Shown here: piece after piece, positions 9,563 through 20,044 of the stretch
Layout of the letters: every line of letters begins with the position of its first letter
Numbering within the stretch: position 1 is the stretch's first letter
NCBI GenBank assembly: GCA_025345505.1
Contig: JANVCC010009742.1
Coordinates: forward strand, 436,907-500,906
Source: Todiramphus chloris collaris
Taxonomy: Eukaryota; Chordata; Aves; Coraciiformes; Alcedinidae
Length of the DNA: 64,000 nucleotides
Direction: 5' to 3'
Notes under the pieces: generated by a model
What the model saw: only the letters and a program-made list of their open reading frames with translations
The model's database searches: none
Told to the model about the DNA's origin: nothing
Translations under genes and position numbers: made by a program

Positions 9563-10105
9563 ATGAAAACACGCGCAGCTGCCGCTACCATATCTTTGTT
9601 CGCATGCGCGCTCTTCGCGTTTTCCGCACAAGCCAAGGACAAAGACAAGGACGCCGAGTTCTTTCAGACCGTCGAAGGCCAGTGGGTTGGTCCCGGCGAG
9701 ATCGTTGCCGGCAAGTACAAAGGCACGAAATTCACCTGCACGCTTGACGGTTCAACGCCCGATGAGACCGCAGGCATGACGCTGGACGGCAATTGCCGTG
9801 TCGGCATTTTCAACCAGCCGATGAAGGCAACCATCGCCCGTTCCGGCGGCACCTATAAGGGCACGTTCCTCGACGGTGCAGCGGGCAAGGGCCTTGATAT
9901 CACCGGCGGCAGTGTTGCCGGCGACCGGGTTGTCCTGAACATCACCCGCAAACAGCTGACCGGCGCAATGCTGGCCAAGTTTACCGGCGACAACACGCTG
10001 AACGTCACCATATCCGTGCGGCTCGAAGATACGCTGATCCCGGTTGTCGGCATGACCCTGAAGCGGGTGGACAACACCGCGGTCAGCAGCATCGCCAAGA
10101 ACTGA
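9563..10105 (+). CDS. Secreted protein of unknown function
   Basis: A 180-residue protein with a clear signal peptide (residues 1-24, cleavage after SAQA). The mature part begins with a Lys/Asp cluster and is made of short beta-strand-like segments with many Gly and Thr residues and only two Cys (FTCTL and GNCRVG), which could form a disulfide. The alternating pattern suggests a small beta-barrel, but I recognise no named family. It is probably periplasmic. TTAACCAT lies about 60 bases upstream, a sequence seen in CtrA-type sites, but only one half is visible. Its stop codon abuts the stop codon of folK on the other strand with no spacer. Confidence 0.75.
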   Translation: MKTRAAAATISLFACALFAFSAQAKDKDKDAEFFQTVEGQWVGPGEIVAGKYKGTKFTCTLDGSTPDETAGMTLDGNCRVGIFNQPMKATIARSGGTYKGTFLDGAAGKGLDITGGSVAGDRVVLNITRKQLTGAMLAKFTGDNTLNVTISVRLEDTLIPVVGMTLKRVDNTAVSSIAKN

Positions 10106-10630
10106 TCAATCCGTTCGGTTGTCGCGCCACCAGCCCGCCTCGTCGCGGGCTTTTTCTATGCCGGAACGGTCACACAGGAGAGCCCATCCGGCAATGCTTT
10201 TGCCGCCGACCACAAGATCCGGCGCGATATCGCCGAGCGGCACCAGCACAAAGGCCCGTTCCGTCATGCGCGGATGCGGCAGTGTCAGCGTCGGGCTTTC
10301 AAAGTGCTCCCTGCCCTCATAGACCAGAAGGTCGATGTCGATGATGCGCGGCCCCCAGCGTTCGATCCGCTCCCGTTTCATCCTGCGCTCGATATCCAGC
10401 GTGGCCGCCAGCAAAGCTTCCGGTTCGAGGGATGTTTCGACACAGGCACAGGCATTGTGAAACCACGCCTGATCGATCTTTCCCCACGGCGGGGTCCGGT
10501 AAACCGGCGAAACGGCAGCAACCCGCGTATCATCGCGGCGGTCAAGGGCCTGCAGGGCTTCCGCCATCGACTGCACGGGTTCGCCGATATTGCCGCCCAG
10601 TCCCAGCCACGCCTTGTGCACGGGGCTCAT
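10106..10630 (-). CDS. folK: FolK, 6-hydroxymethyl-7,8-dihydropterin pyrophosphokinase
   Basis: A 174-residue enzyme that transfers pyrophosphate from ATP to 6-hydroxymethyl-7,8-dihydropterin, the step before DHPS in folate synthesis. It shows the family motifs LGLGGNIG at the start, SPVYRTPPWG, the signature WGPRIIDIDLLVY, and LPHPRMTERAFVLVPL. Length is normal. The start overlaps the stop of folP by 4 bases, so folP and folK are coupled. In many alphaproteobacteria folB sits between these two genes; here it does not. The stop directly abuts that of the convergent secreted protein gene. Confidence 0.96.
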   Translation of the reverse strand: MSPVHKAWLGLGGNIGEPVQSMAEALQALDRRDDTRVAAVSPVYRTPPWGKIDQAWFHNACACVETSLEPEALLAATLDIERRMKRERIERWGPRIIDIDLLVYEGREHFESPTLTLPHPRMTERAFVLVPLGDIAPDLVVGGKSIAGWALLCDRSGIEKARDEAGWWRDNRTD

Positions 10631-11466
10631 GTTCCGGCACTCCGGGTTGCAAGCATGGCATCGGCAATGGCCAGCGCATCCCGGTTCATCCTGACATCAT
10701 GCACGCGAAACACATCCGCACCGGCCAGCCGCAGGATCGCGGATGTCGCGGCCGTGACCACGTCGCGCTGGTCCGCATCGCGCCCTGTCACGGCGCCGAG
10801 AAAACGCTTGCGCGACGTACCCGCCAGGAAGGGATAACCAAAGGCCCGCAGCTCGCCGAACCGCCGCATCAGGGCGAGATTTTCCTCGGTTTCCTTGGCA
10901 AAGCCGAATCCGGGATCGAGCACGATCTGCTCTTGCGCCACCCCGGCAAGCTTCGCGATCTCAAGCGACCGGTTGAGGAAAGCGAACTGGTCAACGATGA
11001 CATCCGGATCGCGCTCCCGCTCCCGGCCCGTATGCATGATGACAAGCCCGGCACCGGTTTCCGCCGCAAGATCGGCAATCGCCGGTTCGCGCTGGACACC
11101 CCACACGTCATTGACGATATGCGCACCGGCGGCAACGGCCAGCCGCGCGGTTTCCTCGCGATAGGTATCGACGGAAATGAGCACATCGGTTTGCCCGGCC
11201 AAGGCTTCAATCACCGGAAGTACCCGCGCTTGTTCGGTCCGGGGATCGACGCGGGTTGCGCCGGGACGGGTCGACTCGCCGCCGACATCGATGATGGTTG
11301 CCCCCTCGGCAATCATCGCCCTCGCCCCCTCGATGGCCTTGTCCAGCGCCAGATGCACGCCGCCATCGGAAAACGAATCCGGCGTGACATTGAGCACACC
11401 CATGATGACAGACACCGGCCCGAGCGTGAGGGATCGCCCATGCGCCAGACGCCACTCTCTTTGCAT
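10627..11466 (-). CDS. folP: FolP, dihydropteroate synthase
   Basis: A 279-residue TIM-barrel enzyme that condenses the FolK product with p-aminobenzoate; it is the target of sulfonamides. Signature regions are intact: MGVLNVTPDSFSDGG near residue 22, DVGGESTRPGA near 60, NDVWG near 119, DPGFGFAKE near 187, TSRKRFLG near 221 and FRVHDV near 256. First gene of the folP-folK pair, which has a 4-base overlap. It is divergent from the DUF922 gene, with 138 bases between them. Confidence 0.97.
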   Translation of the reverse strand: MQREWRLAHGRSLTLGPVSVIMGVLNVTPDSFSDGGVHLALDKAIEGARAMIAEGATIIDVGGESTRPGATRVDPRTEQARVLPVIEALAGQTDVLISVDTYREETARLAVAAGAHIVNDVWGVQREPAIADLAAETGAGLVIMHTGRERERDPDVIVDQFAFLNRSLEIAKLAGVAQEQIVLDPGFGFAKETEENLALMRRFGELRAFGYPFLAGTSRKRFLGAVTGRDADQRDVVTAATSAILRLAGADVFRVHDVRMNRDALAIADAMLATRSAGT

Positions 11467-11604
11467 GGGATGCTCCTTTCAAGACTGTACTGCTGCCGTT
11501 GTTTTTGAACAGAACGACCGTCACGTCAATTCATCCGCAACGTTTTTGGCGCTACAGTATCGGCAGCACAGGCAGGCTTTGGCCGAAATGAAGGACCAGT
11601 CCCC

Positions 11605-12225
11605 ATGAAAACGATCGTCAGAACGGCGGCTCTCGCACTTGCATGCCTGCTCGCGACAGAAAGCGCCAATGCGGCTGTGGTCCTGCGCAATTACAAGTAT
11701 TTCACGCTGTCTGGTACCACCGCCGCCGATCTCGACCGCGAGTTGAGCCGGCGTGGTCCGCAACTGCACAAGACCGGGCCTCGCCATCCCGGCGCGACAC
11801 AGATGCGGTTCAACACCAAGGTGAAATACGGCTCCGACGGCAAGAGCTGCCGGGTTGTCGAGGCAAACATCACCATTCACGCCCAGGTTCACCTGCCGCG
11901 CTGGAAACAGCGCGCTTCGGCCAAGCCCGATCTCGCCATGATCTGGGATACGCTATCTGCCGATGTCAAACGTCATGAAGAGAGCCATATCGTGATCGCC
12001 CGCACCGCCGCCGGCGATATGGAACGGGCGATGAAAGCCCTGCCCTGGCGCAGCAATTGCGAAGAGATGAAAGCCGATGCGGCCAAGCTCATGGTGAAGC
12101 TGATGAAGGAGCAGGACGCTGCGCAGATTCAGTTTGACCGCGTGGAGGGAAAGAATTTTGAGCGCCGCTTCGAACGGCTGCTCATATTCCGCATCCAGCG
12201 TGAGATGGAAAAGAAAAAGGGTTAG
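11605..12225 (+). CDS. DUF922 family putative zinc-dependent protease, secreted
   Basis: A 206-residue protein with a signal peptide (cleavage probably after ESANA, residue ~23). The DUF922 domain follows and includes the HEESH motif near residue 124, a HExxH-like zinc site of the metzincin/gluzincin type. The chain ends with a basic coiled region (EKKKG). DUF922 proteins are predicted secreted Zn-dependent proteases and are widespread in Rhizobiales; a substrate is not known. It is transcribed away from folP and ends just before a bidirectional hairpin shared with the ferredoxin-NADP reductase gene. Confidence 0.85.
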   Translation: MKTIVRTAALALACLLATESANAAVVLRNYKYFTLSGTTAADLDRELSRRGPQLHKTGPRHPGATQMRFNTKVKYGSDGKSCRVVEANITIHAQVHLPRWKQRASAKPDLAMIWDTLSADVKRHEESHIVIARTAAGDMERAMKALPWRSNCEEMKADAAKLMVKLMKEQDAAQIQFDRVEGKNFERRFERLLIFRIQREMEKKKG

Positions 12226-12229
12226 TGTG

Positions 12230-12249
12230 ACCGGCGCTGACGCGCCGGT
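12230..12249. terminator. Hairpin between convergent DUF922 and ferredoxin reductase genes
   Basis: A perfect 8 bp GC-rich stem (12230-12237 / 12242-12249) with loop TGAC, in the 31 bp gap between two convergent stops. The following bases are only modestly T-rich, so it is a probable terminator for both genes. Confidence 0.7.
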
Positions 12250-12256
12250 TCATCTT

Positions 12257-13315
<1,059 letters not shown>

Positions 13316-13391
13316 TCATACCCGCCCGCGGTCTGGAATGGAGCAATTCTAATCGGTCGGTGAGAAAATATCAGGCAAAATATGCGGAATG

Positions 13392-14194
<803 letters not shown>

Positions 14195-14495
14195 GATACT
14201 CTCCTGAACTCAGACTCAAATGAATGCACAAGTTTAATCAAATGCCGGATATTCTGGGTTAAAGCGTGGCCGCTACCCCCCGAATTGGCCCGATGTGGTG
14301 AACGAAGGGTTAATTCAGGCATTCCGGCAAAATTTGGTTCGGGCCAAAAAAATTAACCTTGTGTTTAAACTTTTAAGCATTTCCCGAATCCATTGTTTCT
14401 TTCCAATCCATGTGCCAGTACGATAGACTTAAGGCGTAAAGAGTATGGCGCAGTCGACTCCACATGTGGTCACTGCCCAATATTGCGAGGTAAAC
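14195..14495. promoter_or_regulatory. Divergent promoter region of the Hpt-like gene and the giant polar growth gene
   Basis: This 301 bp gap is AT-rich towards the right and holds several TTAA half-sites (14313, 14353-14356, 14365-14368, 14373-14376), the half-site of CtrA. None of the pairs shows the exact 7-base spacing of a full CtrA box, so control by CtrA is only a suggestion. GAGG at about 9 bases before 14496 is the ribosome binding site of the giant gene. Confidence 0.35.
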
Positions 14496-17400
14496 ATGGC
14501 CACAGCCCCGAAGAACAAAGCAGCGAAAGCCGAGGATGAACTTGGTGAAGCTCTTGAAAAGGCTCTAGAAATTGATTTCGATGAGTCGACACTCGGCATG
14601 GATATGGATCTTTCGCCAGTCGATGACGATCTGATCTCTTTCAACGATCTCGAAGCGCAGATTTCCCAGGCAGCGCAGGAACTGGCAGCGGAAAAACATA
14701 TTCCGCCCGTCGTTCCGGAACCCGTAAAGCCCGTGGAAATCAAGGAAAGCCTTGCAGCGGAGAACACGATTCCGCTGCCGGCGCCCAAGCCGCAGATTCA
14801 GGCTGCCAACCCGATTCCCGCTGCTCCGCCCGCGCCGCCAAAGGCGCCCGCCGTGCCGCCGCAGACATTCAAGCCGGCAAATGACGATTTGCTGCAGAAT
14901 ACCCAAACGACCCGCTCGCCGGTTTCAAACCAGGCGCCGCGCTCCTATGGACTGGTCACCGCAATCGTCAGCGTGCTCTGGGCCGCCGGCGTTCTTGCGC
15001 TTGGTCAGGCGCTCTACGGCTCGTCCCTGTGGTCGATTCGGTCCTTCGCCGATTTTGCCGCTGCGCCCTATGCGATTGCGCTTGCCGTCGCGATCATCGT
15101 TCCGATCATGCTGTTCTGGGCCTTTGCCCTGATGGTGCGCCGCGCGCAGGAAATGCAGTATGCCGCCCGCTCCATGGCCGAAGCCGCCATGCGTCTTTCC
15201 GAGCCGGAAATGCTCTCGTCCGACCGCGTGGCCTCGCTGGGCCAGGCCGTTCGCCGTGAAGTCGCCGCGATGAGCGAAGGTGTCGAACGCACTCTCGCCC
15301 GTGCCGTTGAGCTGGAAACGCTTGTTCAGACCGAGGTCAACCAGCTGGAACGCGTCTATACGGACAACGAACACCGCATCCGCACGCTGGTCGACCGTCT
15401 TGGCGGCGAACGCGAATCGGTCATCGGCCATGCCGAACGGGTTCGTGCGTCGATCTCCAGCGCACATGAACAGCTGAAGGATGAACTGTCCCTGGCTGGC
15501 GATTCGCTGCGTGACAATCTGCTCAACGCCTCGACCAACCTGACCATGTCGATCAACCAGTCCGGCGATACGCTCATCGATCGCCTGACCCAGAGCGGGC
15601 ACACAATTGCCGAATCGATCGGCTCGCGCTCCGACGACATCTCGGCCAAGATCACCACTTCGGGCGAAGCCTTTGCAAATCTTCTGGAAATGCGGATTGC
15701 AGCCCTGTCCGAACAGACCGATTCGGTGACGATGAAGCTGGCCGATACGCTGGATGGCCGCACCAACAGCATGCTCTCGCTGCTCGGCAACGCCACCCAG
15801 ACCCTGGTCGGTGAATTCGATACGCGTCTCGCCGGGCTCGACACCACAATCAACGAGCGCGGCCGTTCCCTGCTCGCTGAATTCGAAACCCGCGCCCAGT
15901 CGCTGGATGCCAGCACCGAACGCCTGAATTCAGCGCTGGAAGCCCGTGCGCGCCAGATCAATGAACAGTTGATCGAACGTACCCGCGACATCGCCAAGAC
16001 CTTCACTGACGGCCGCGCTTCGATTGACGGTATCGTCGACGAGACGAAGGCGAAGATCGGCAACGACCTGTCGAGCCTTTCCGAATCGGTTGGAAGCCTG
16101 CTGTCCACCAATACGACACTCTTTGCCGACAGGCTGGCCGAAAGCCGCGAAGCCCTCGCTGCGACCCTTTCCGGCGAAACGGAACGGGCTGCCTCGATCA
16201 TTCGCGATCAGGCCGGACAGCTTGGCGACCATACGTCGACCCTGCGCTCCGTTCTCGAAACCAGCACGGCAGCCATCGGCCAGATCATCGACGGTCACAC
16301 CGCATCGCTTGATGACCGCACCTCCGGTCTGCGTGCGGCACTGGCCGACAATGATGCCCGTATCGGCGCGACGCTCGATTCCCATGCCAAGGCCATCGAG
16401 GACCGCACGTCGGGCATGCATGCTGCATTCTCCGACACGGATGAAAAGATCCGCCAGACCCTGGACGAACATGTGCGCAGCATCGATGCCCGCAGTGCCG
16501 GCGTTGAAGCCGCGATCCTGGCTGGCGATGCCCGCATCGGCCAGACGCTCGAAGCCCATGCCAAGATCATGGACGACCGCACGTCCGGTATGCGCGCCGC
16601 CTTTGTCGACACGCATGCCAAGATTGCCCAGACTCTGGACCATCATGCCAAGAGCCTGGACGAACGCAATCAGGACATCCAGCTGGCTCTGGCTGGCAGC
16701 GATGCCAAGCTCGACGAGACGCTGGCTGCCCACACGCAGGCCATTGACGCCCGCAACGCGGAAATCCAGTCGACCCTGCTCAACAGCGGTGCGCGCATCG
16801 ACGGCACACTCAGCGGCTTCATTGAATCCGTTGATGGCCGGACAAGCCGCATTGAAAGCGCATTGACCAGCAGTGACGAGCGCATCAGCAATGTCCTGGC
16901 ATCGCATGCCAGCGCCATTGAGGACCGCACCGCCGGTATCGAACAGGCGCTTGCCAACAGCGATACACGCATCGGCAACACGCTTTCTTCCCATGCCTCG
17001 GCATTGGATGAGCGCACGGCGGCCATCCAGGCGGCGCTTGAAAACACCCATGCGCAAATCGGCCAGACCCTGGCCGGTCATGCGTCGATCATCGACGAAC
17101 GCACTGCCGGCATCCGCTCTGTTCTCGACAGCAGCAATGCCCAGATCGGCAATGTGCTCACCTCGCACGTCACCGCCATCGACGAACGTGCCGCTGGAAT
17201 CCGGGCAACGCTCAACGACAGCAATGCCCAGTTCGGCGATACGCTCGCCTCGCATGTCAATGCGATTGACGAACGGGCAGCCGCAATCTCGGCAGCGCTT
17301 TCGAACAGCAGTGCGCGCATCGATGACACGCTCGCCTCACATGTCGGCGCTATTGACGAGCGGGCTGCGACGATCACGTCGACGCTTGCCAACAGCACCG

Positions 17401-19724
17401 CCAAGATCGGCAGCACACTTGCCTCGCACGTCAACACGCTCGATGAGCGCGCGGCAGCCATCCAGGCAACGCTTGCCAACAGCAATGCCGGTATCAGCGA
17501 TACGCTTGCCGCCCATGTCGGCACGATCGACGAGCGGGCCGCGGCCATCGCGGCAAGCCTCGCCGACAGCGATGCCCGCATTGGTGAGACACTCAACACC
17601 CATGCCAGCGTGCTCGACGACCGTATCAGCGGTATTCGCGCGGCAATGGAACATGGCAATACGACGCTCAGCCAGACCCTTGACAGTCAGGCCAGCGCCA
17701 TCAGCGATCGTACCGTTGCCCTGCAGGCCGTTCTGCACGACAGCGCCGAAGTGCTCGCCAAGGCGTTCGAAACCCATGGCGGCACCATCGACGAACGCAC
17801 GACGACCATGCAGAGTGCGCTCGCCATGGGTGTCGACAATGTCCGCAAGTCGCTTGAACAGAGCGCCTCGGTCGTTGCCCGCACCCTGCGCGACAAGATC
17901 ACCGAAGCTGCTTCCACCCTCACCGGCGAAGCACAGAAGGCCGGTGAAGCACTCGACGGCCACGGCGAGGCATTCAGCCAGCGCATGAATGAAAGCCTGG
18001 CTGAAACCGAGAAGCGTCTTGGTCAGCGGGCAACGGAAGCCGCCGCCAATCTGGAAGCACTGGAAGCCCGCTTCACCGCGGCCACGGATTCCACCGCCTC
18101 CAAGCTGGCCGAAAGCACCCGCGAACTCAACGAAGTGTTGGCAGCCCGCTCGCAGGAAATCATCAGCATCCTCGACAACACGGCGCAGCCGCTCGTCGAG
18201 AGCCTTGCTGACAATGGCCGTACGCTCGCTTCGCAGCTTGTCGAAGCCACCACGGCGGCGACAGAACGCCTGCGCGTGGAAAATGCGGCCCTGATCAATG
18301 CCATCGCCAGCCGCACCGCGGAAACCATCACCGCTGTCCAGGAAGCCAAGGCAGGCCTGACCGACGACGTCAGCAACCTGATCGACCGCCTCTCCTCTTC
18401 CAATGCGAAGCTGGGCGAGCTGATCGACATGGCCACCAAGAACCTTGGCGACATCGACGGCCGCCTGCTCGACACGACAACCACCTTTGCCGAAAACGCA
18501 ACGCGTGCGGCCGAGTCCTTCCAGTCCTCGACACGCCTGATTGACGGCAATATCGGCAAACTCTCGCAGCTGTCGAACACGACACTCGTCGACATTGCTT
18601 CCATCGCCAAGCGTTTCGACGACCATGGCAAGATGCTGGGTGCTGCATCGGAACTGATCAACTCGTCGCAGTCGAACCTCGCTTCGACCTTCGACGAACG
18701 TCAGGCCGCCCTGCAGAATCTGGCAACCGGTCTGGTGGAGAAATCCGAGCACATCGAAAAGACCATGCGGTCGTTCGAATCCCTCGTCTCTTCCGCCTTC
18801 GACCGGGCCGAAGGCCGTGCCACGCAGACAACCGAACAGATCCGCAATTCAATCGCGGAAGTTGTCGAACAGGCATCGCAGAAGTTCGCCAATGCGACGG
18901 ACGAAATCCGCCGCTCCTCCGCTGCCATCCGTGCGGAACTCGAAGAGACCCGTTCCGAATTGCAGCGCGGCGTCATGGACATGCCGGAAGAAGCCAAGCA
19001 GTCGACCGCGCAGATGCGCAAGGCTGTTTCCGAGCAGATCAATGCGCTGAAGGAACTGTCGGAAATCGTGCAGAAGTCCGGACGCCTGACCGACGTCGGC
19101 GAAGCCCGTGCAGCCCGCGCCCCTGCTCCTGCCCGGACGGCAGCTGCCGTTGCACAGGCCCCGCAGCCGCAGCGCAGCGAGCCGGTTGCAGCACCACGCG
19201 CCGTTGCTGCGGCACCCGCTGCTCCGGCCCCGGCCATGCGCGGCAGCCTCGACGTGCGCGGCAACCCGGAACAGCCCAAGCAGGGCAATGGCTGGGTTTC
19301 CGACCTGCTCCGTCGTGCATCCAGTGATGAAGCTCCGGCCGAGCCAAAGGCAAAGGCGCCCGAGGCACGCTCGCCCGGTCAGGTGGTTGAATCGCTGAAC
19401 TCGCTTTCGGTCGATATCACCCGTGCCATCGACCACGAGGCTTCGGTTGAACTGTGGCAGCGTTACCGCGCCGGTGAACGCAATGTGTTCACCCGTCGCC
19501 TCTACACGCTGAAGGGTCAGCAGACGTTTGACGAGATCAAGCGCAAGTACCAGGCAGACAGCGAATTCCGCCGTGCCGTCGACCGCTACATGGATGACTT
19601 CGAGCGCCTGCTGGAAGACGTTGCCCGCAATGATCGCGACAATGTCCTGACCCAGAACTACCTGACGTCGGATACCGGCAAGGTCTACACCATGCTGGCC
19701 CATGCGAGTAACCGCCTGCGCTAA
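14496..19724 (+). CDS. Giant coiled-coil membrane protein, GPR (growth pole ring)-like
   Basis: A 1742-residue protein. The acidic N-terminus (1-75) is followed by a Pro-rich stretch and two membrane segments (~150-172 and ~192-214). About 1300 residues of coiled coil come next, and then a conserved C-terminal domain (~1630-1735) containing AIDHEASVELWQRYRAGE. Residues 601-1122 are 18 tandem repeats of exactly 29 residues, typically HAxxIDERTAxIxxAL followed by a short Ser/Asp turn, encoded at 16296-17861 with an 87-base period. Size, topology and apolipoprotein-like repeats match GPR of Agrobacterium, which forms a ring at the growing pole. The assignment is by architecture. The start at 14496 (GAGG upstream) is preferred over 14445. 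Compositional bias creates long shadow frames on both strands. Confidence 0.85.
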   Translation: MATAPKNKAAKAEDELGEALEKALEIDFDESTLGMDMDLSPVDDDLISFNDLEAQISQAAQELAAEKHIPPVVPEPVKPVEIKESLAAENTIPLPAPKPQIQAANPIPAAPPAPPKAPAVPPQTFKPANDDLLQNTQTTRSPVSNQAPRSYGLVTAIVSVLWAAGVLALGQALYGSSLWSIRSFADFAAAPYAIALAVAIIVPIMLFWAFALMVRRAQEMQYAARSMAEAAMRLSEPEMLSSDRVASLGQAVRREVAAMSEGVERTLARAVELETLVQTEVNQLERVYTDNEHRIRTLVDRLGGERESVIGHAERVRASISSAHEQLKDELSLAGDSLRDNLLNASTNLTMSINQSGDTLIDRLTQSGHTIAESIGSRSDDISAKITTSGEAFANLLEMRIAALSEQTDSVTMKLADTLDGRTNSMLSLLGNATQTLVGEFDTRLAGLDTTINERGRSLLAEFETRAQSLDASTERLNSALEARARQINEQLIERTRDIAKTFTDGRASIDGIVDETKAKIGNDLSSLSESVGSLLSTNTTLFADRLAESREALAATLSGETERAASIIRDQAGQLGDHTSTLRSVLETSTAAIGQIIDGHTASLDDRTSGLRAALADNDARIGATLDSHAKAIEDRTSGMHAAFSDTDEKIRQTLDEHVRSIDARSAGVEAAILAGDARIGQTLEAHAKIMDDRTSGMRAAFVDTHAKIAQTLDHHAKSLDERNQDIQLALAGSDAKLDETLAAHTQAIDARNAEIQSTLLNSGARIDGTLSGFIESVDGRTSRIESALTSSDERISNVLASHASAIEDRTAGIEQALANSDTRIGNTLSSHASALDERTAAIQAALENTHAQIGQTLAGHASIIDERTAGIRSVLDSSNAQIGNVLTSHVTAIDERAAGIRATLNDSNAQFGDTLASHVNAIDERAAAISAALSNSSARIDDTLASHVGAIDERAATITSTLANSTAKIGSTLASHVNTLDERAAAIQATLANSNAGISDTLAAHVGTIDERAAAIAASLADSDARIGETLNTHASVLDDRISGIRAAMEHGNTTLSQTLDSQASAISDRTVALQAVLHDSAEVLAKAFETHGGTIDERTTTMQSALAMGVDNVRKSLEQSASVVARTLRDKITEAASTLTGEAQKAGEALDGHGEAFSQRMNESLAETEKRLGQRATEAAANLEALEARFTAATDSTASKLAESTRELNEVLAARSQEIISILDNTAQPLVESLADNGRTLASQLVEATTAATERLRVENAALINAIASRTAETITAVQEAKAGLTDDVSNLIDRLSSSNAKLGELIDMATKNLGDIDGRLLDTTTTFAENATRAAESFQSSTRLIDGNIGKLSQLSNTTLVDIASIAKRFDDHGKMLGAASELINSSQSNLASTFDERQAALQNLATGLVEKSEHIEKTMRSFESLVSSAFDRAEGRATQTTEQIRNSIAEVVEQASQKFANATDEIRRSSAAIRAELEETRSELQRGVMDMPEEAKQSTAQMRKAVSEQINALKELSEIVQKSGRLTDVGEARAARAPAPARTAAAVAQAPQPQRSEPVAAPRAVAAAPAAPAPAMRGSLDVRGNPEQPKQGNGWVSDLLRRASSDEAPAEPKAKAPEARSPGQVVESLNSLSVDITRAIDHEASVELWQRYRAGERNVFTRRLYTLKGQQTFDEIKRKYQADSEFRRAVDRYMDDFERLLEDVARNDRDNVLTQNYLTSDTGKVYTMLAHASNRLR
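16296..17861 (+). repeat. 18 tandem 87-bp in-frame repeats inside the giant coiled-coil gene
   Basis: The repeat-initial codon, mostly CAC or CAT for His, recurs every 87 bases from 16296 to 17775 without any insertion or deletion. Copies are diverged at DNA level, and sequence is held mainly at His1, Asp6-Glu/Asp7-Arg8 and the Ile/Leu heptad positions. They are therefore old and kept by selection on length. Confidence 0.9.
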
Positions 19725-19747
19725 GGCGCGTTACCAGCCGGAACTGA

Positions 19748-19774
19748 AAAACGCGGCCTCGGGCCGCGTTTTTT
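19748..19774 (+). terminator. Intrinsic terminator of the giant coiled-coil gene
   Basis: A GC-rich stem AACGCGGCC / GGCCGCGTT with a very short loop, preceded by an A-run and followed by six T residues, 23 bases after the stop codon. The A-run also allows termination from the other strand. Confidence 0.9.
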
Positions 19775-19801
19775 GTTGCCCGCGCACCAACGCCGGAGAC
19801 A

Positions 19802-20044
19802 GGCCTGCAGCGAATGGAATATCTCCCGTTGCAGGCCGGCGGCTTCGGCGCTATACATGCCGCGTCGGAAAAGGCAGACTTGGTTTGGTAAGCCCAAGTC
19901 CTTTCGGAAACGGAAGCTCTGTCCCTGCCTCGTGCATGTGTTCCCCTCGACGAACAGCCAACGCTGTCCAAGCGTTTCTTGTTCGTCCGTGTGGTTCGCA
20001 GAACGATGAACCGCTCCGGTCGAACGACCACAAAGGAGTAGTTC
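19802..20044 (+). promoter_or_regulatory. Highly structured leader before flavin monooxygenase; candidate riboswitch or cis-acting RNA
   Basis: A run of compact helices fills the gap between the terminator and the start codon. GGCCTGCA/TGCAGGCC is at 19802-19809/19830-19837. A three-way junction follows: P1 19855-19860/19934-19939, P2 19872-19877/19925-19930, P3 19878-19883/19894-19899, P4 19901-19906/19911-19916. P4 is capped by GAAA, a GNRA tetraloop, and has a G-U pair that works only in + strand RNA. Then comes an extended hairpin 19949-19956/19980-19987 with inner stem 19960-19965/19971-19976. Last is TGTGGT/ACCACA (19990-19995/20027-20032), directly before AAAGGAG; it competes with GGTTC/GAACC (19993-19997/20008-20012) and GGTC/GACC. 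I cannot match this to a known family. Confidence 0.55.

Noticed and set aside
14353-14376. TTAA half-sites as a full CtrA box
   Set aside because: The spacings are 8 and 4 bases, not the 7 needed for a full site, so it is kept only as a weak hint.
16296-17861. Regular 87 bp repeats as a possible CRISPR or satellite array
   Set aside because: The repeats are diverged, contiguous, in frame, and encode a coherent coiled coil; there are no spacers.
15930-18752. Several long frames on both strands within the giant coiled-coil gene
   Set aside because: They repeat with the same 87-base period as the real gene and are by-products of its repeats.
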